Source: an uncultured Collinsella sp. | Lineage (GTDB): Bacteria > Actinomycetota > Coriobacteriia > Coriobacteriales > Coriobacteriaceae | NCBI GenBank assembly: GCA_900551555.1 | Contig: URWC01000002.1 | Span: forward strand, 1 to 35,333 | Direction of reading: 5' to 3' | DNA length: 35,333 nt | Shown: positions 7,998 through 16,637 of the stretch, piece by piece | How positions within the stretch are numbered: position 1 is the stretch's first letter | Layout: every line of letters begins with the position of its first letter | Notes under the pieces: model-generated | Databases searched by the model: none | What the model saw: the letters and a program-made list of their open reading frames with translations, nothing else | What the model was told of the DNA's origin: nothing | Made by a program: the position numbers and the translations under genes

Positions 7998-9518
7998 GTG
8001 AGAGAGGAGAGCCCCCGACAAGGTATGAGGAGGCCCGACTCGGACCGTGCTTCCTCACGTCGCACCACACCGCGTTCCAACCGCGGCGGGCAGTCGTTTA
8101 GCGAACGCTATATTGCCGGCGTTCCCGCCCGTATCATGCGCCCCCGTTTGATATTCATGGCCTGCTTGTTTACCTTGGTATGCTTTGGCCTGCTGATGGT
8201 GTACTCGGCGTCTTCGGTCGAGGCGCTGCACGAGAATGGCTCGGCGACGTTTTTTCTGGGTCGACAGGCCGCGTTTGCCGTGGTCGGTGTTCTGGCGCTG
8301 ATTGCCATCGTGCGCGTTTTGCCGGACAGCTGGTTTGGGGAGGATGTGCTCAGGATCTTCCTCATAGGCATGATAGGGCTACTGTTTCTGGTGTTCTTGG
8401 TGGGCAGCGGCAGCCGTGGCGCCACGCGCTGGCTCAACATCGCCGGCATTCAGTTCCAGCCTTCCGAGTTTTTAAAGCCATTTGCCATTGCGTATTCGGC
8501 CATCATGCTTGATCGCTTTTTTTCGCCCAGTGGCAACATCAACGAATTCCTTCGCAAGATGGGCATCTACCTGGGCATTTCGCTCTTTCTGATCTTTATC
8601 CAGCCCGATTTCGGTACTGTCCTGATCATCCTGTTGACCCTCATGTGCATGGCGTTGTTTGCGGGTCTCGACCCCAGATTTATCATCGGCGTGCTAATCT
8701 TCGGCATTCTCGTGATCGTGATTGCGCTTGTCGCAGAGCCGTACCGTATGGTGCGTATTCAGGTTGCCTTGAACCCTTGGGCCGACGAGTATGGTGACGG
8801 CTATCAGGCCACGCTTGCCATCATGGCCTTTGCCTCGGGCGGTCTGTTCGGCCGTGGCATCGGCAACTCAACCATGAAGTACTCGTATCTGCCCGAGGCA
8901 CACAACGACTACATCTTGGCCATCATTGGCGAGGAAGTCGGTTTTGTCGGAACCGTGCTGTTCTTCTTGGTGTTTGCGATGCTGATCTACTCGGCGTTTC
9001 GCATTGCCGAGCAGGCGACCGATCGTCGGGGCGCGCTCATGGCGTCTGGCTCCGCGGTCATTCTCGCGGTGCAGTTTTTGATTAACGCGTTGGGCATCCT
9101 CAACGTGTTTCCCATGACGGGCAAACCGTTGCCGTTTATTAGCTACGGCGGTTCGTCGATTATTGTGTCGCTCATGCTTGCCGGGTTGATCCTGCGCGTT
9201 TCGTACGAGAGCGCCCGCCGCGATGAGTATGACCGCCGCCGTGAGAGCTTTGCCGTTATGGATGAGAGTACCGCCGGCGTGCCCCACGTGCGCGGCGAGC
9301 GATCTTCGCGTAACGGTTTTACCGTCCTGGATGGCTCTGCGACCGACCCCGCAGCCCGCCCGCGTCAGCGAACGGCGCCGCAAGGTCGTCCTCAGCGCCC
9401 CACTCCTCGCAATGCGGGCGGCGGATATAATCGAATTGATTTGAACTCGGACCCGTCGGCGCGTCTGCGTACCGACGACCAGGGACCGCGTGTACGAAGG
9501 GACTACCATGACCGATAA
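7998..9518 (+). CDS. ftsW: FtsW, SEDS septal peptidoglycan polymerase
   Basis: 506 aa SEDS-family glycosyltransferase that polymerises lipid II at the septum with FtsI. GTG start with AGGGG 5 bases upstream. A basic N-terminal tail of about 45 residues precedes roughly ten membrane segments. SEDS signatures are visible: LLMVYSASS in the first helix, GSGSRGATRWLNIAGIQFQP with the following SEFLKP, QPDFGTVLIIL, and the C-terminal PLPFISYGGSS. From about residue 400 a tail of more than 100 residues, rich in Arg/Ser/Pro, is probably disordered and cytoplasmic, longer than in most FtsW proteins. The last codons overlap the murG start by 11 bases. Confidence 0.96.
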   Translation: MREESPRQGMRRPDSDRASSRRTTPRSNRGGQSFSERYIAGVPARIMRPRLIFMACLFTLVCFGLLMVYSASSVEALHENGSATFFLGRQAAFAVVGVLALIAIVRVLPDSWFGEDVLRIFLIGMIGLLFLVFLVGSGSRGATRWLNIAGIQFQPSEFLKPFAIAYSAIMLDRFFSPSGNINEFLRKMGIYLGISLFLIFIQPDFGTVLIILLTLMCMALFAGLDPRFIIGVLIFGILVIVIALVAEPYRMVRIQVALNPWADEYGDGYQATLAIMAFASGGLFGRGIGNSTMKYSYLPEAHNDYILAIIGEEVGFVGTVLFFLVFAMLIYSAFRIAEQATDRRGALMASGSAVILAVQFLINALGILNVFPMTGKPLPFISYGGSSIIVSLMLAGLILRVSYESARRDEYDRRRESFAVMDESTAGVPHVRGERSSRNGFTVLDGSATDPAARPRQRTAPQGRPQRPTPRNAGGGYNRIDLNSDPSARLRTDDQGPRVRRDYHDR

Positions 9519-10623
9519 AATGACCGTTGCTATTGCAGCCGGCGGCACGGCAGGGCACATCAACCCCGCCCTCGCCTTGGCCGAAGAGCTGCGTGACCGT
9601 GGCCACCACGTTGTGTTCGTGGGCCAGTCGCGCAAGCTCGAGGGTCGTCTGGTCCCCGAGGCTGGGTTTGATTTTGTGCCCATTACGGTCACGGGCTTCG
9701 ACCGCTCCCGTCCTTGGACGGCGCTGACCTCGCTGTGGCGCGTCAACAAAGCCAAGCGTGCGCTCGCCAGTCATTTCTCAAAGGTCGGCAAGCCCGATGC
9801 CGCCATTGGTTTTGGTGCCTATGTCGAGGTTCCGCTGCTGGGGTGGTGCAAGGGCGCGGGCGTTCCGTATCTGCTGCATGAGCAGAACTCTGTTCCGGGC
9901 CTGGCCAACAAGATGATGAACTCCCACGCCGCCCGCGTGTGCATCTCGGTGCCGGCAGCGCGTTCGGTCTTTGAGCGCGAAGGTGACCCTGACCACGTGC
10001 TCATGACCGGCAACCCCGTACGTCGCTCGGTGATCGAGGGCGATCGCGCTCGCGGCCGCAAGGCACTTGGCGTTCCCGAGGACGCTACGCTGCTGCTCGT
10101 CTTTGGCGGTTCACTTGGCGCCCAGCACCTCAACGAGCGTGTGACTTCGCTCAAAAACGAGCTGCTTTCGCGCAAGAACCTCTATGTGTTGCATTCGACG
10201 GGTGCCGACGGCTTTGAGGAGACCGAGCGCGCTTTGGCGCTGACGCCCGAGGAGGCGAAGCATTACCGCGTCCAGCCTTACATCGACAACATGGGCGATA
10301 TGCTGGCTGCTGCCGATTTGGTGCTCTCGCGTTCGGGCGCATCGAGCGTGGCCGAGATCGCTGCACTCGCCGTGCCTTCGGTGCTCGTGCCGTACCCGCA
10401 TGCGACGGCCGACCACCAAACCACCAATGCCCGGTATCTGGTCGACGCCGGGGCCGGCGTGCTCTGCGCCGATGCCGATATCGACGGTTCTGCCTTTGCC
10501 GATGAACTGCTGCACCTGGTCGATGACGCGGCGGTGCGCGACGCCATGCGTCAGGCGGCGCGTGGTCTGGCTCAGGATAGGGCCGCCGCTCTTCTGGCGG
10601 ATGCGGTAGAGGGTTTGCGTTAG
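9508..10623 (+). CDS. murG: MurG, lipid II-forming GlcNAc transferase
   Basis: 371 aa peripheral membrane GT28 glycosyltransferase that adds GlcNAc to lipid I to give lipid II. The N-terminal GGTAGHINPAL loop contains the catalytic-site histidine at H17; further family motifs are HEQNSVPGLANK, TGNPVRR, FGGSLGAQHLN and the C-terminal donor-binding SRSGASSVAEIAAL with VPYPHATADHQ. The ATG at 9508 has AAGGGA 6 bases upstream and overlaps ftsW by 11 bases; an in-frame GTG at 9490 would add six residues but lies deeper in ftsW and is less likely. Confidence 0.97.
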   Translation: MTDKMTVAIAAGGTAGHINPALALAEELRDRGHHVVFVGQSRKLEGRLVPEAGFDFVPITVTGFDRSRPWTALTSLWRVNKAKRALASHFSKVGKPDAAIGFGAYVEVPLLGWCKGAGVPYLLHEQNSVPGLANKMMNSHAARVCISVPAARSVFEREGDPDHVLMTGNPVRRSVIEGDRARGRKALGVPEDATLLLVFGGSLGAQHLNERVTSLKNELLSRKNLYVLHSTGADGFEETERALALTPEEAKHYRVQPYIDNMGDMLAAADLVLSRSGASSVAEIAALAVPSVLVPYPHATADHQTTNARYLVDAGAGVLCADADIDGSAFADELLHLVDDAAVRDAMRQAARGLAQDRAAALLADAVEGLR

Positions 10624-10720
10624 TTAGACGGGATATCGTCGGTCGCCCTCGCGCTGATGCGGTAGGTGCGGTACAGTTAACGGGTTACAGGCAGTGTTTA
10701 CGCAAGGAGTACACGAGCAC

Positions 10721-12139
10721 ATGGCTGATTCCCAGACTGCAACCTCCGCGCCCGAGTTTAAGAGCGCCCACTTTATCGGTATCGGCGGCGCCGGCATGAG
10801 CGGCATCGCCCTCGTTCTGCACGAGCGCGGTTATGCCGTTACCGGCTCCGACCTTAAGACGTCACGTTATATCCGCCAGCTTACCCGCGCTGGTGTGAAG
10901 GTGCATGTGGGCCATGAGGCCGCCACGATCGACGAGGTCAAGCCCGACGTGGTTGTTGTCTCCACCGCTATTCCGGAGTCCAACCCCGAGCTCGTGCGCG
11001 CTCGCGAGCTTGGTATTCCCGTGTGGCCCCGTGCCAAGATGCTCTCTGCTTTGGGCCACGGCTACACCACCGTCGCTGTTGCCGGCACGCATGGCAAGAC
11101 CACCACGTCTTCGATGTGCGCCACCATGCTCGACCGCATGGGTCTGGATCCGAGCTTCCTGATCGGTGGCATCGTCGAGGGCTATGACACGAACGGCAAG
11201 AACGGCTCGGGCGACTACTTTGTCGCCGAGGCCGACGAGTCCGACAGCTCCTTCCTGTTCCTGGACCCCAACGTGGTCATTGTGACCAACGTCGAGGCCG
11301 ATCACCTCGATCACTACTCGGGTATCGAGGAGATCGAGGCGACTTTCGCCAAATTCATGAGCCTGGTGGGCGAGGACGGCACCGTCATCGTCTGCGGTGA
11401 GGACCCGCATCTGGTCGAGCTCGCCAAGTCGACCGGTCGACGCGTGCTTTCCTACGGCTTTGCCGAGAGCAACGACATCGTCTGCATGCACCCGGATGTC
11501 AAGGGCATCCAGAGTGACTTTATCGTTCGCTTTGAGGACGGCACTGAGCATGCCGTGGAGATCAAGAGCAATCCCGGTCGCCACAACATGCTCAACGCCA
11601 CGGCGGTGCTCACCGTCGCCCATGTCCTGGGCCTTGACATCGACGCCGCCGCCAAGGCGCTCTCGAGCTTTGAGGGCGTCCGCCGTCGCTTTACCCACGT
11701 GGGCGATATCGATGGCATCACCGTGGTCGATGATTACGGCCATCACCCCACCGAGATCAAGGCGACGCTTGCTGCCGCTTCGTCGCTGGGCTACAAGCAT
11801 GTCGACGTCGTGTTCCAGCCGCACCGTTATTCGCGCCTGCAGGCCCTGTGCGACGACTTTGCCGACGCATTTGCCAATGCCGATAAACTGCTGCTGATTG
11901 ATGTGTTCTCGGCTGGCGAGATGCCCATTCCGGGTGTCACCTCTAAGATGCTCGCCGATACCGTGCGCGCCAAGCATCCTGGCAAGGAGGTCGTGTACTG
12001 CTCCAGCCGTCTTGAGCTCAATCAGGAGCTCGAGCAGATGGTGGGCGCGGGCGACCTGCTGCTCACTATGGGTGCCGGTGACGTTACGACCGTCGGCCCC
12101 GAGTTCATTGAGTATCTGACTGCCAAGAAAGACGCTTAA
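10721..12139 (+). CDS. murC: MurC, UDP-MurNAc:L-Ala ligase
   Basis: 472 aa cytoplasmic ligase attaching L-alanine to UDP-MurNAc, the first peptide step. It shows FIGIGGAGMSGIA in the N-terminal nucleotide domain, the ATP P-loop GTHGKTTTSS with lysine K126, EADESDSSFL, NVEADHLDHY, and FEGVRRRFTHVG followed by DDYGHHPTEIKATL, all diagnostic of MurC. The ATG at 10721 is preceded by AAGGAG 11 bases upstream; an in-frame GTG at 10694 precedes that ribosome site and is unlikely. The 97-base gap after murG is the largest inside this part of the cluster and could hold a weak promoter, but none is clear. Confidence 0.97.
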   Translation: MADSQTATSAPEFKSAHFIGIGGAGMSGIALVLHERGYAVTGSDLKTSRYIRQLTRAGVKVHVGHEAATIDEVKPDVVVVSTAIPESNPELVRARELGIPVWPRAKMLSALGHGYTTVAVAGTHGKTTTSSMCATMLDRMGLDPSFLIGGIVEGYDTNGKNGSGDYFVAEADESDSSFLFLDPNVVIVTNVEADHLDHYSGIEEIEATFAKFMSLVGEDGTVIVCGEDPHLVELAKSTGRRVLSYGFAESNDIVCMHPDVKGIQSDFIVRFEDGTEHAVEIKSNPGRHNMLNATAVLTVAHVLGLDIDAAAKALSSFEGVRRRFTHVGDIDGITVVDDYGHHPTEIKATLAAASSLGYKHVDVVFQPHRYSRLQALCDDFADAFANADKLLLIDVFSAGEMPIPGVTSKMLADTVRAKHPGKEVVYCSSRLELNQELEQMVGAGDLLLTMGAGDVTTVGPEFIEYLTAKKDA

Positions 12140-12144
12140 GTCTA

Positions 12145-13056
12145 ATGGGTCTGTTTAACGCCGTCATGGCGCTCTCGGGCATGATCGACACGGATGTGAT
12201 CGAGGACGAGCGCCTTGCGCGTCATACGAGCTATCGTATCGGCGGCAAGGCCGACCTCTTTGTGACGTGCCATAGCTATCATGCCCTCCGCCGCGCCGTG
12301 GCGGTGCTCGATCGCGAGCAGGTGCCGTGGGTCATCATCGGCAAGGGCTCCAATCTGCTGGTTGCCGATGGCGGTTATCGCGGTGCCGTCATTTCGCTCG
12401 GACGTGAGTTTCAGCGCACGGTTGTTGCCGATGACGGTTGTACGCTGACGGTCGGTGCGGGCGTGATGTTTGCGCGCCTGGTCAACGATGCCCTGTCGCG
12501 TAGCCTCTCGGGCCTTGAGTTTGCCGTTGGCATCCCTGGTTCGGTTGGCGGTGCGATATCTATGAATGCAGGCACACGGACGGAGTGGATTGGCTCGCTG
12601 GTTGAGGATGTCGTAACGTTTGACCCGGCATCCGGTATCAAGCATTATGCGGGGTCCGAGATCACTTGGGGCTACCGAGAATGTAGCCTTCCCCGCAATG
12701 AGATCATCCTCGAGTGCGTGCTTAAGCTTAAACCGGCGCCCAAGGCCGACATTCGCGAGCGCATGGAGCGGTACCTGACGAGGCGCAAGCGTACGCAGCC
12801 CATGGGTCGCGCATCCTGCGGGTCGGTCTTTCGCAACCCGCCCGATGCGAGTGTGGGCAAGCTTATCGAGGATTGTGGATTAAAGGGTTTTTCGATTGGC
12901 GGTGCGGAAGTTTCGCCCGTTCACGCTAATTTTATCGTTAATAACGGAACTGCCTCGGCCGATGACGTTGCCGCGGTTATCAGACATGTGCACGGAAAGG
13001 TGAGGGAGGCGTATGGCATCGAGCTCAGACCGGAAGTTAAATTCCTCGGCTTCTAG
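12145..13056 (+). CDS. murB: MurB, UDP-GlcNAc-enolpyruvate reductase
   Basis: 303 aa FAD-dependent, NADPH-using cytoplasmic enzyme reducing UDP-GlcNAc-enolpyruvate to UDP-MurNAc. Motifs: HTSYRIGGKADLFV at the start of the FAD domain, IGKGSNLLVADGGYRG, GIPGSVGGAISMNAG, and ASCGSVFRNPP with the proton-donor serine at S227. The C-terminus carries SVGKLIEDCGLKGFSIGGAEVS and HANFIVN. It starts 5 bases after the murC stop with a weak ribosome site; an ATG at 12181 is a possible alternative because the conserved domain begins only after it. It overlaps ftsQ by 44 bases. Confidence 0.95.
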   Translation: MGLFNAVMALSGMIDTDVIEDERLARHTSYRIGGKADLFVTCHSYHALRRAVAVLDREQVPWVIIGKGSNLLVADGGYRGAVISLGREFQRTVVADDGCTLTVGAGVMFARLVNDALSRSLSGLEFAVGIPGSVGGAISMNAGTRTEWIGSLVEDVVTFDPASGIKHYAGSEITWGYRECSLPRNEIILECVLKLKPAPKADIRERMERYLTRRKRTQPMGRASCGSVFRNPPDASVGKLIEDCGLKGFSIGGAEVSPVHANFIVNNGTASADDVAAVIRHVHGKVREAYGIELRPEVKFLGF

Positions 13057-14272
13057 AGCATCGAAACCCACCTTCTCCCGCCGCGCCGGAGGGCGTTCCG
13101 GCGCGCCTGCCAAACCTCAACGCAATACCGTCGCGCATTCTAAGTCTGTCGGGCATGCTCGACAGACCAGTCGTCCGGTCGTCGGCTCGCAGCTCGGTAA
13201 TCGTCCGGCCGCAAAAAAGTCCTCGCGTCCCTCGGTGACTTCAAAGCCTGTTATGGGCGCCAAGCCTGCCCGCCCCATGGCAACTCCTAAGCCCTCGACG
13301 GGAACTAAAGCGGCGCGTCCAGGTCGCACACTGGGCGCATCGAAACCGCGCTCGCTGACATCGGTGCCGGCTACCGCCAAGAAGCCTTCGGGTAAAAAAA
13401 GCGTCAACCCGTTGTCTTCACTTGGGGCGATGGTAAATAAAACATCAGACGCCGCTTCTGTCGTTGCAGGCAAAGGCAAAATCGTGGGCGGCGTTCTGGC
13501 CGCCTTGGCCGTGCTCGTCGTCGTTGCCATCGTGGTGATCAACTCTGGATTGTTTACCGCCACTGATATTCAGATTCAAGGCAGCGAGCATGTGACGAAG
13601 CACGATGCTATCCAGCTGATCGATTTGCCCGAGGGAACGTCGCTTTTTAACGTCGATCCCGACCAGATTACCGAGGACCTCAAGCAGAATCCGTGGGTCT
13701 CGGGCGTGGATGTCCAGCGTCAGTTCCCGCATACGCTCATCATTACGCCGATGGAGCGCAAGGTCATCGCAATTGCCTATATCAGTTCCGATGACCTTGC
13801 CTGGGCCATCGGGGATGATGACACCTGGATCGCCCCACTGTCGACGTCGGTCGAAGTGGACGACCAAGGCAACGTCATCACGACAGGGCAGGGCTCAAAT
13901 ACCTTGACCGGAATCGATGCCGCGCTGGCGCTCGCTAAGCACTATGGCGCGGTGTTGTTGACTGATGTCTCGGCGGATGTCGCTCCGGTTTCCGGCCAGG
14001 CAGTGAGCTCCAAGGCCGTTAAGGCTGGCTTGGATTATGTGCGTGGTTTTTCGAGCGAGTTCTTGGGACAAGTCAAGGATATTTCCACGCCTTCGGTCGA
14101 AGCCATCTCGGCAAACCTCAATAACGGCATTGAGGTGTCGCTGGGCGATTCGAACGATATCGTCAAGAAGGAGCGCGTAGTCACCAAGCTGCTTTCGCAG
14201 GTAGAGGGCGTAACGTATATCAATGTGCGCTCTCCGGGTAACTATACATTTAGGAACGCTCCGACCTCGTAG
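13013..14272 (+). CDS. ftsQ: FtsQ/DivIB, septal scaffold with POTRA domain
   Basis: 419 aa bitopic division protein that links FtsL and FtsW/FtsI. About 155 residues of basic Ser/Pro/Lys-rich cytoplasmic tail precede one membrane helix at about 156-182. The POTRA domain follows (DIQIQGSEHVTKHDAI, LDLPEGTSLFNVD-like region, NPWVSGVDVQRQFPHTLIITP), then the FtsQ beta domain. The cytoplasmic tail is unusually long and probably disordered. GGGAGG lies just before the start, inside the 3' end of murB (44-base overlap), so translation is probably coupled. Position directly ahead of ftsZ supports the call; ftsA is missing between them. Confidence 0.92.
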   Translation: MASSSDRKLNSSASRASKPTFSRRAGGRSGAPAKPQRNTVAHSKSVGHARQTSRPVVGSQLGNRPAAKKSSRPSVTSKPVMGAKPARPMATPKPSTGTKAARPGRTLGASKPRSLTSVPATAKKPSGKKSVNPLSSLGAMVNKTSDAASVVAGKGKIVGGVLAALAVLVVVAIVVINSGLFTATDIQIQGSEHVTKHDAIQLIDLPEGTSLFNVDPDQITEDLKQNPWVSGVDVQRQFPHTLIITPMERKVIAIAYISSDDLAWAIGDDDTWIAPLSTSVEVDDQGNVITTGQGSNTLTGIDAALALAKHYGAVLLTDVSADVAPVSGQAVSSKAVKAGLDYVRGFSSEFLGQVKDISTPSVEAISANLNNGIEVSLGDSNDIVKKERVVTKLLSQVEGVTYINVRSPGNYTFRNAPTS

Positions 14273-14471
14273 CGCTGGTTGATGCTTTGTTGAGGGGCCA
14301 TACCACGCCGTTTATCTGGTTTGTTTGGTTTTCACGGTCAATTATTTGACTGATACGTTCATAATGTGCAAACATAATACGGTTTACCTTTGCATTTACT
14401 TTCAACCTGAAGGTTAATGTGCGCAGGGGTCGACCCATGCTATGGCTATAACCTTTGTTCGGAGGACCGAC
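14273..14471 (+). promoter_or_regulatory. ftsZ upstream region with candidate promoter and palindromes
   Basis: 199 bases, markedly A/T-richer than the flanking genes. It holds two small palindromes: GTCAA-TTAT-TTGAC around 14338-14351 and AACCT-GA-AGGTT at 14404-14415. TTGCAT near 14390 with a GTTAAT-like hexamer about 17 bases later overlaps the second palindrome and is a plausible promoter. A regulator bound at AACCTNNAGGTT could therefore control ftsZ separately from the upstream cluster. Promoter and operator are proposals from the sequence only. Confidence 0.4.
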
Positions 14472-15626
14472 ATGCACGAGACAGAGATCAACAACTACCT
14501 TGCCGTCATTAAGGTGGTCGGCGTCGGCGGCGGCGGTACCAACGCGGTCAATCGAATGATCGAAGAGGGCATCCGCGGCGTCGAGTTTGTTGCCATCAAC
14601 ACCGATGCTCAGGCACTCGCGATCTCTGATGCCGATATCAAGGTGCACATCGGCACCGACCTTACCCGCGGCCTGGGCGCCGGCGCCAACCCCGAGGTTG
14701 GCCGCAAGGCTGCCGATGAGTCCCGCGACGACATTGCCGAGGCGCTCGCTGGCGCCGACATGGTGTTCATCACCTGCGGCGAGGGCGGTGGCACCGGTAC
14801 CGGCGCTGCTCCCATCGTTGCCGATATCGCGATGAACGAGGTCGGTGCGCTGACCGTCGCCGTCGTGACCAAGCCCTTCACCTTCGAGGGCCGCAAGCGC
14901 AAGAAGAGCGCCGAGGAGGGCATTAAGACCCTCTCCGATTGCGTCGACACCATGATCGTCATCCCTAACGATAAGCTGCTCGACATCGCCGAGAAGAAGA
15001 CTACCATGCTCGAGGCCTTCGCGATTGCCGATGGCGTCCTTTCCCAGGGCACCCAGGGCATCACCGACCTCATCACCGTCCCCGGTATCATCAACCTGGA
15101 CTTCGCCGATGTTAAGACCATCATGAAGCAGGCCGGTACCGCCATGATGGGTATCGGTACCTCTTCTGGGGATACCCGTGCCGTCGACGCTGCCCAGCAG
15201 GCCATCTCCAGCCCGCTGCTCGAGAGCTCCATCGATGGCGCCACGCGCGTGCTGCTCTCCATCGCCGGTTCCAAGGACCTGGGCATCCAGGAGATCAGCG
15301 ACGCCGCCGACGTTGTTGCCAACGCCGTCGACCCCGAGGCCAACATCATCTTCGGTACCGTTGTCGACGAGTCCCTGGGCGATCAGGTGCGTATCACCGT
15401 CATCGCTACGGGCTTCTCCGACTCCAACGTCAACCGTCAGGACGAGCTCTTTGCTGCTCAGCAGTCTCAGAGCAAGGCCGCTGCCTCCGCTGAGCCGCAG
15501 CGCACCGCTCCTGCCACGAGCCCGGCTCAGGCCGCTCCGACCCGCAACGTCGGTGGCACTGAGCTTCCTAACTTCGGCAACGATCAGTTCGAGCTTCCCG
15601 ACTTCCTGAAGCGCGGTAGCTTCTAA
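14472..15626 (+). CDS. ftsZ: FtsZ, tubulin-like division GTPase
   Basis: 384 aa GTPase that polymerises into the Z-ring at midcell. The tubulin signature GGGTGTG is at residues 105-111; the N-terminus has VVGVGGGGTNAVNRM; the T7 synergy loop appears as NLDFADVKTIM. The C-terminal linker is Ala/Pro/Gln-rich, ending in LPDFLKRGSF, the conserved C-terminal peptide that docks on membrane anchors, here presumably SepF because no ftsA is present. The ATG at 14472 has GGAGGA 5 bases upstream; an in-frame ATG at 14442 lies before that site and is rejected. Codons are very strongly C/G-ending, as for a highly expressed gene. A terminator follows. Confidence 0.98.
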   Translation: MHETEINNYLAVIKVVGVGGGGTNAVNRMIEEGIRGVEFVAINTDAQALAISDADIKVHIGTDLTRGLGAGANPEVGRKAADESRDDIAEALAGADMVFITCGEGGGTGTGAAPIVADIAMNEVGALTVAVVTKPFTFEGRKRKKSAEEGIKTLSDCVDTMIVIPNDKLLDIAEKKTTMLEAFAIADGVLSQGTQGITDLITVPGIINLDFADVKTIMKQAGTAMMGIGTSSGDTRAVDAAQQAISSPLLESSIDGATRVLLSIAGSKDLGIQEISDAADVVANAVDPEANIIFGTVVDESLGDQVRITVIATGFSDSNVNRQDELFAAQQSQSKAAASAEPQRTAPATSPAQAAPTRNVGGTELPNFGNDQFELPDFLKRGSF

Positions 15627-15650
15627 GTCGTTCTTTGCATTGTTGTGCAC

Positions 15651-15681
15651 AGGGGCGTGTCCGTATGGACGCGCCCTTTTT
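15651..15681 (+). terminator. Rho-independent terminator after ftsZ
   Basis: GGGCGTGTCC at 15653-15662 pairs with GGACGCGCCC at 15667-15676 (one wobble), loop GTAT, followed by TTTTT. It closes the mraZ-ftsZ transcript, so pgeF and the genes beyond need another promoter. Confidence 0.9.
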
Positions 15682-15836
15682 ATTTCGACTTTGTAAACTA
15701 GAACCTCCAATCTCTTTACGTTCCCTTTACGATTGCCTCCAGCGCAGCAGGTATCCTTTTAGAGAAGTATGACAGCCGTATAAACGCGGGCTGTAGCGGC
15801 GATGCCGCGGTACTTGTGTTATTAGGAGGCTTTAGT
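15682..15836 (+). promoter_or_regulatory. pgeF leader region with two adjacent hairpins
   Basis: 155 bases between the ftsZ terminator and pgeF, locally A/T-rich, so likely to hold the promoter for pgeF and possibly the whole pst operon; no pair of hexamers is good enough to name. Two back-to-back hairpins are visible: ACAGCC 15772-15777 with GGCTGT 15789-15794, and GCGGC 15796-15800 with GCCGC 15804-15808. They sit just before the AGGAGG ribosome site and have no T-run, so a leader structure rather than a terminator is suggested. Confidence 0.4.
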
Positions 15837-16637
15837 ATGGCAGCACGTGCGGACAAAGTTTCGCGTGTCGACCATGATGGAGTTACGTTGGTGGAGGGCG
15901 CGACATCCGATGTTCGCTTTGCCTTCACCGAGCGCGCCGGTGGCGTTTCCGAAGATGCGTACTCCTCACTCAACTTGGGCTCGCATGTTGGCGATGATCC
16001 CTTTGCTGTTCAAGAAAATCGTCGCCGCGCACTCGAGGCTATGGGTGCCGCGGAGTGCGAGCACAACCTGCTCGTTCCCAATCAGGTCCATGGTGACCAT
16101 ATCGTTGCGGTGACCTCGAATGGCGCCGATGACCTTGAGGACGTCCGCGAGCAGATTGCCGCGGGCTGCGATGCCATCGTCTGTACGGCGCATAACGTGC
16201 CCGTGCTGCTCTGCTTTGCCGACTGCGTTCCCGTGGTGCTGGTGGCCCCTGGCGGATTTGCCGTGGTGCACTCCGGTTGGAAGGGCACGATTGCACGTAT
16301 TTCTGCCAAGGCGTGCCAGGCGCTTTGCGATGCTGCCGGCTGCGATGCGGGCGACGTTTCCGCCTATATCGGCCCCCATATCTTGGGTGACGAATATGAG
16401 GTATCCCAGGAACTCATGGATCGCTTTGCCGCCGAGTTCTCGTGCATCGATGCGAGTACCTCTCGCATGCTCGATCTTTCCGCTGCCATTCGCGAGGCGC
16501 TGGTAGATGTCGGTGTCGACGCGGATGATATCGTGGATACCCAGCTTTCGACCGTGCGTCAGAACGACCGCTTTTATTCCTACCGTAACGAGGACGGCAC
16601 CTGTGGGCGCCATGCTGCGATCGGCGTGATGCTATGA
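15837..16637 (+). CDS. pgeF: PgeF (YfiH/DUF152), peptidoglycan editing factor
   Basis: 266 aa laccase-domain protein. Members act as zinc-dependent purine nucleosidases or peptidoglycan editing enzymes that remove UDP-MurNAc carrying the wrong first amino acid. The metal/active-site motifs are visible: NQVHGDHI, ADCVPVVL, VHSGWKGT with H145, and the C-terminal NDRFYSYRN and GTCGRHAAI. The ATG at 15837 has AGGAGG 7 bases upstream; an in-frame GTG at 15816 precedes that site and is rejected. The gene normally sits between ftsZ and yggS; here its stop overlaps the pstS start as ATGA, tying it translationally to the phosphate operon. Confidence 0.93.
   Translation: MAARADKVSRVDHDGVTLVEGATSDVRFAFTERAGGVSEDAYSSLNLGSHVGDDPFAVQENRRRALEAMGAAECEHNLLVPNQVHGDHIVAVTSNGADDLEDVREQIAAGCDAIVCTAHNVPVLLCFADCVPVVLVAPGGFAVVHSGWKGTIARISAKACQALCDAAGCDAGDVSAYIGPHILGDEYEVSQELMDRFAAEFSCIDASTSRMLDLSAAIREALVDVGVDADDIVDTQLSTVRQNDRFYSYRNEDGTCGRHAAIGVML

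Noticed and set aside
14250..15710. 486-codon open frame on the minus strand opposite ftsZ
   Set aside because: Caused by the extreme codon bias of ftsZ; Gly/Asp/Leu-rich pattern without family motifs.
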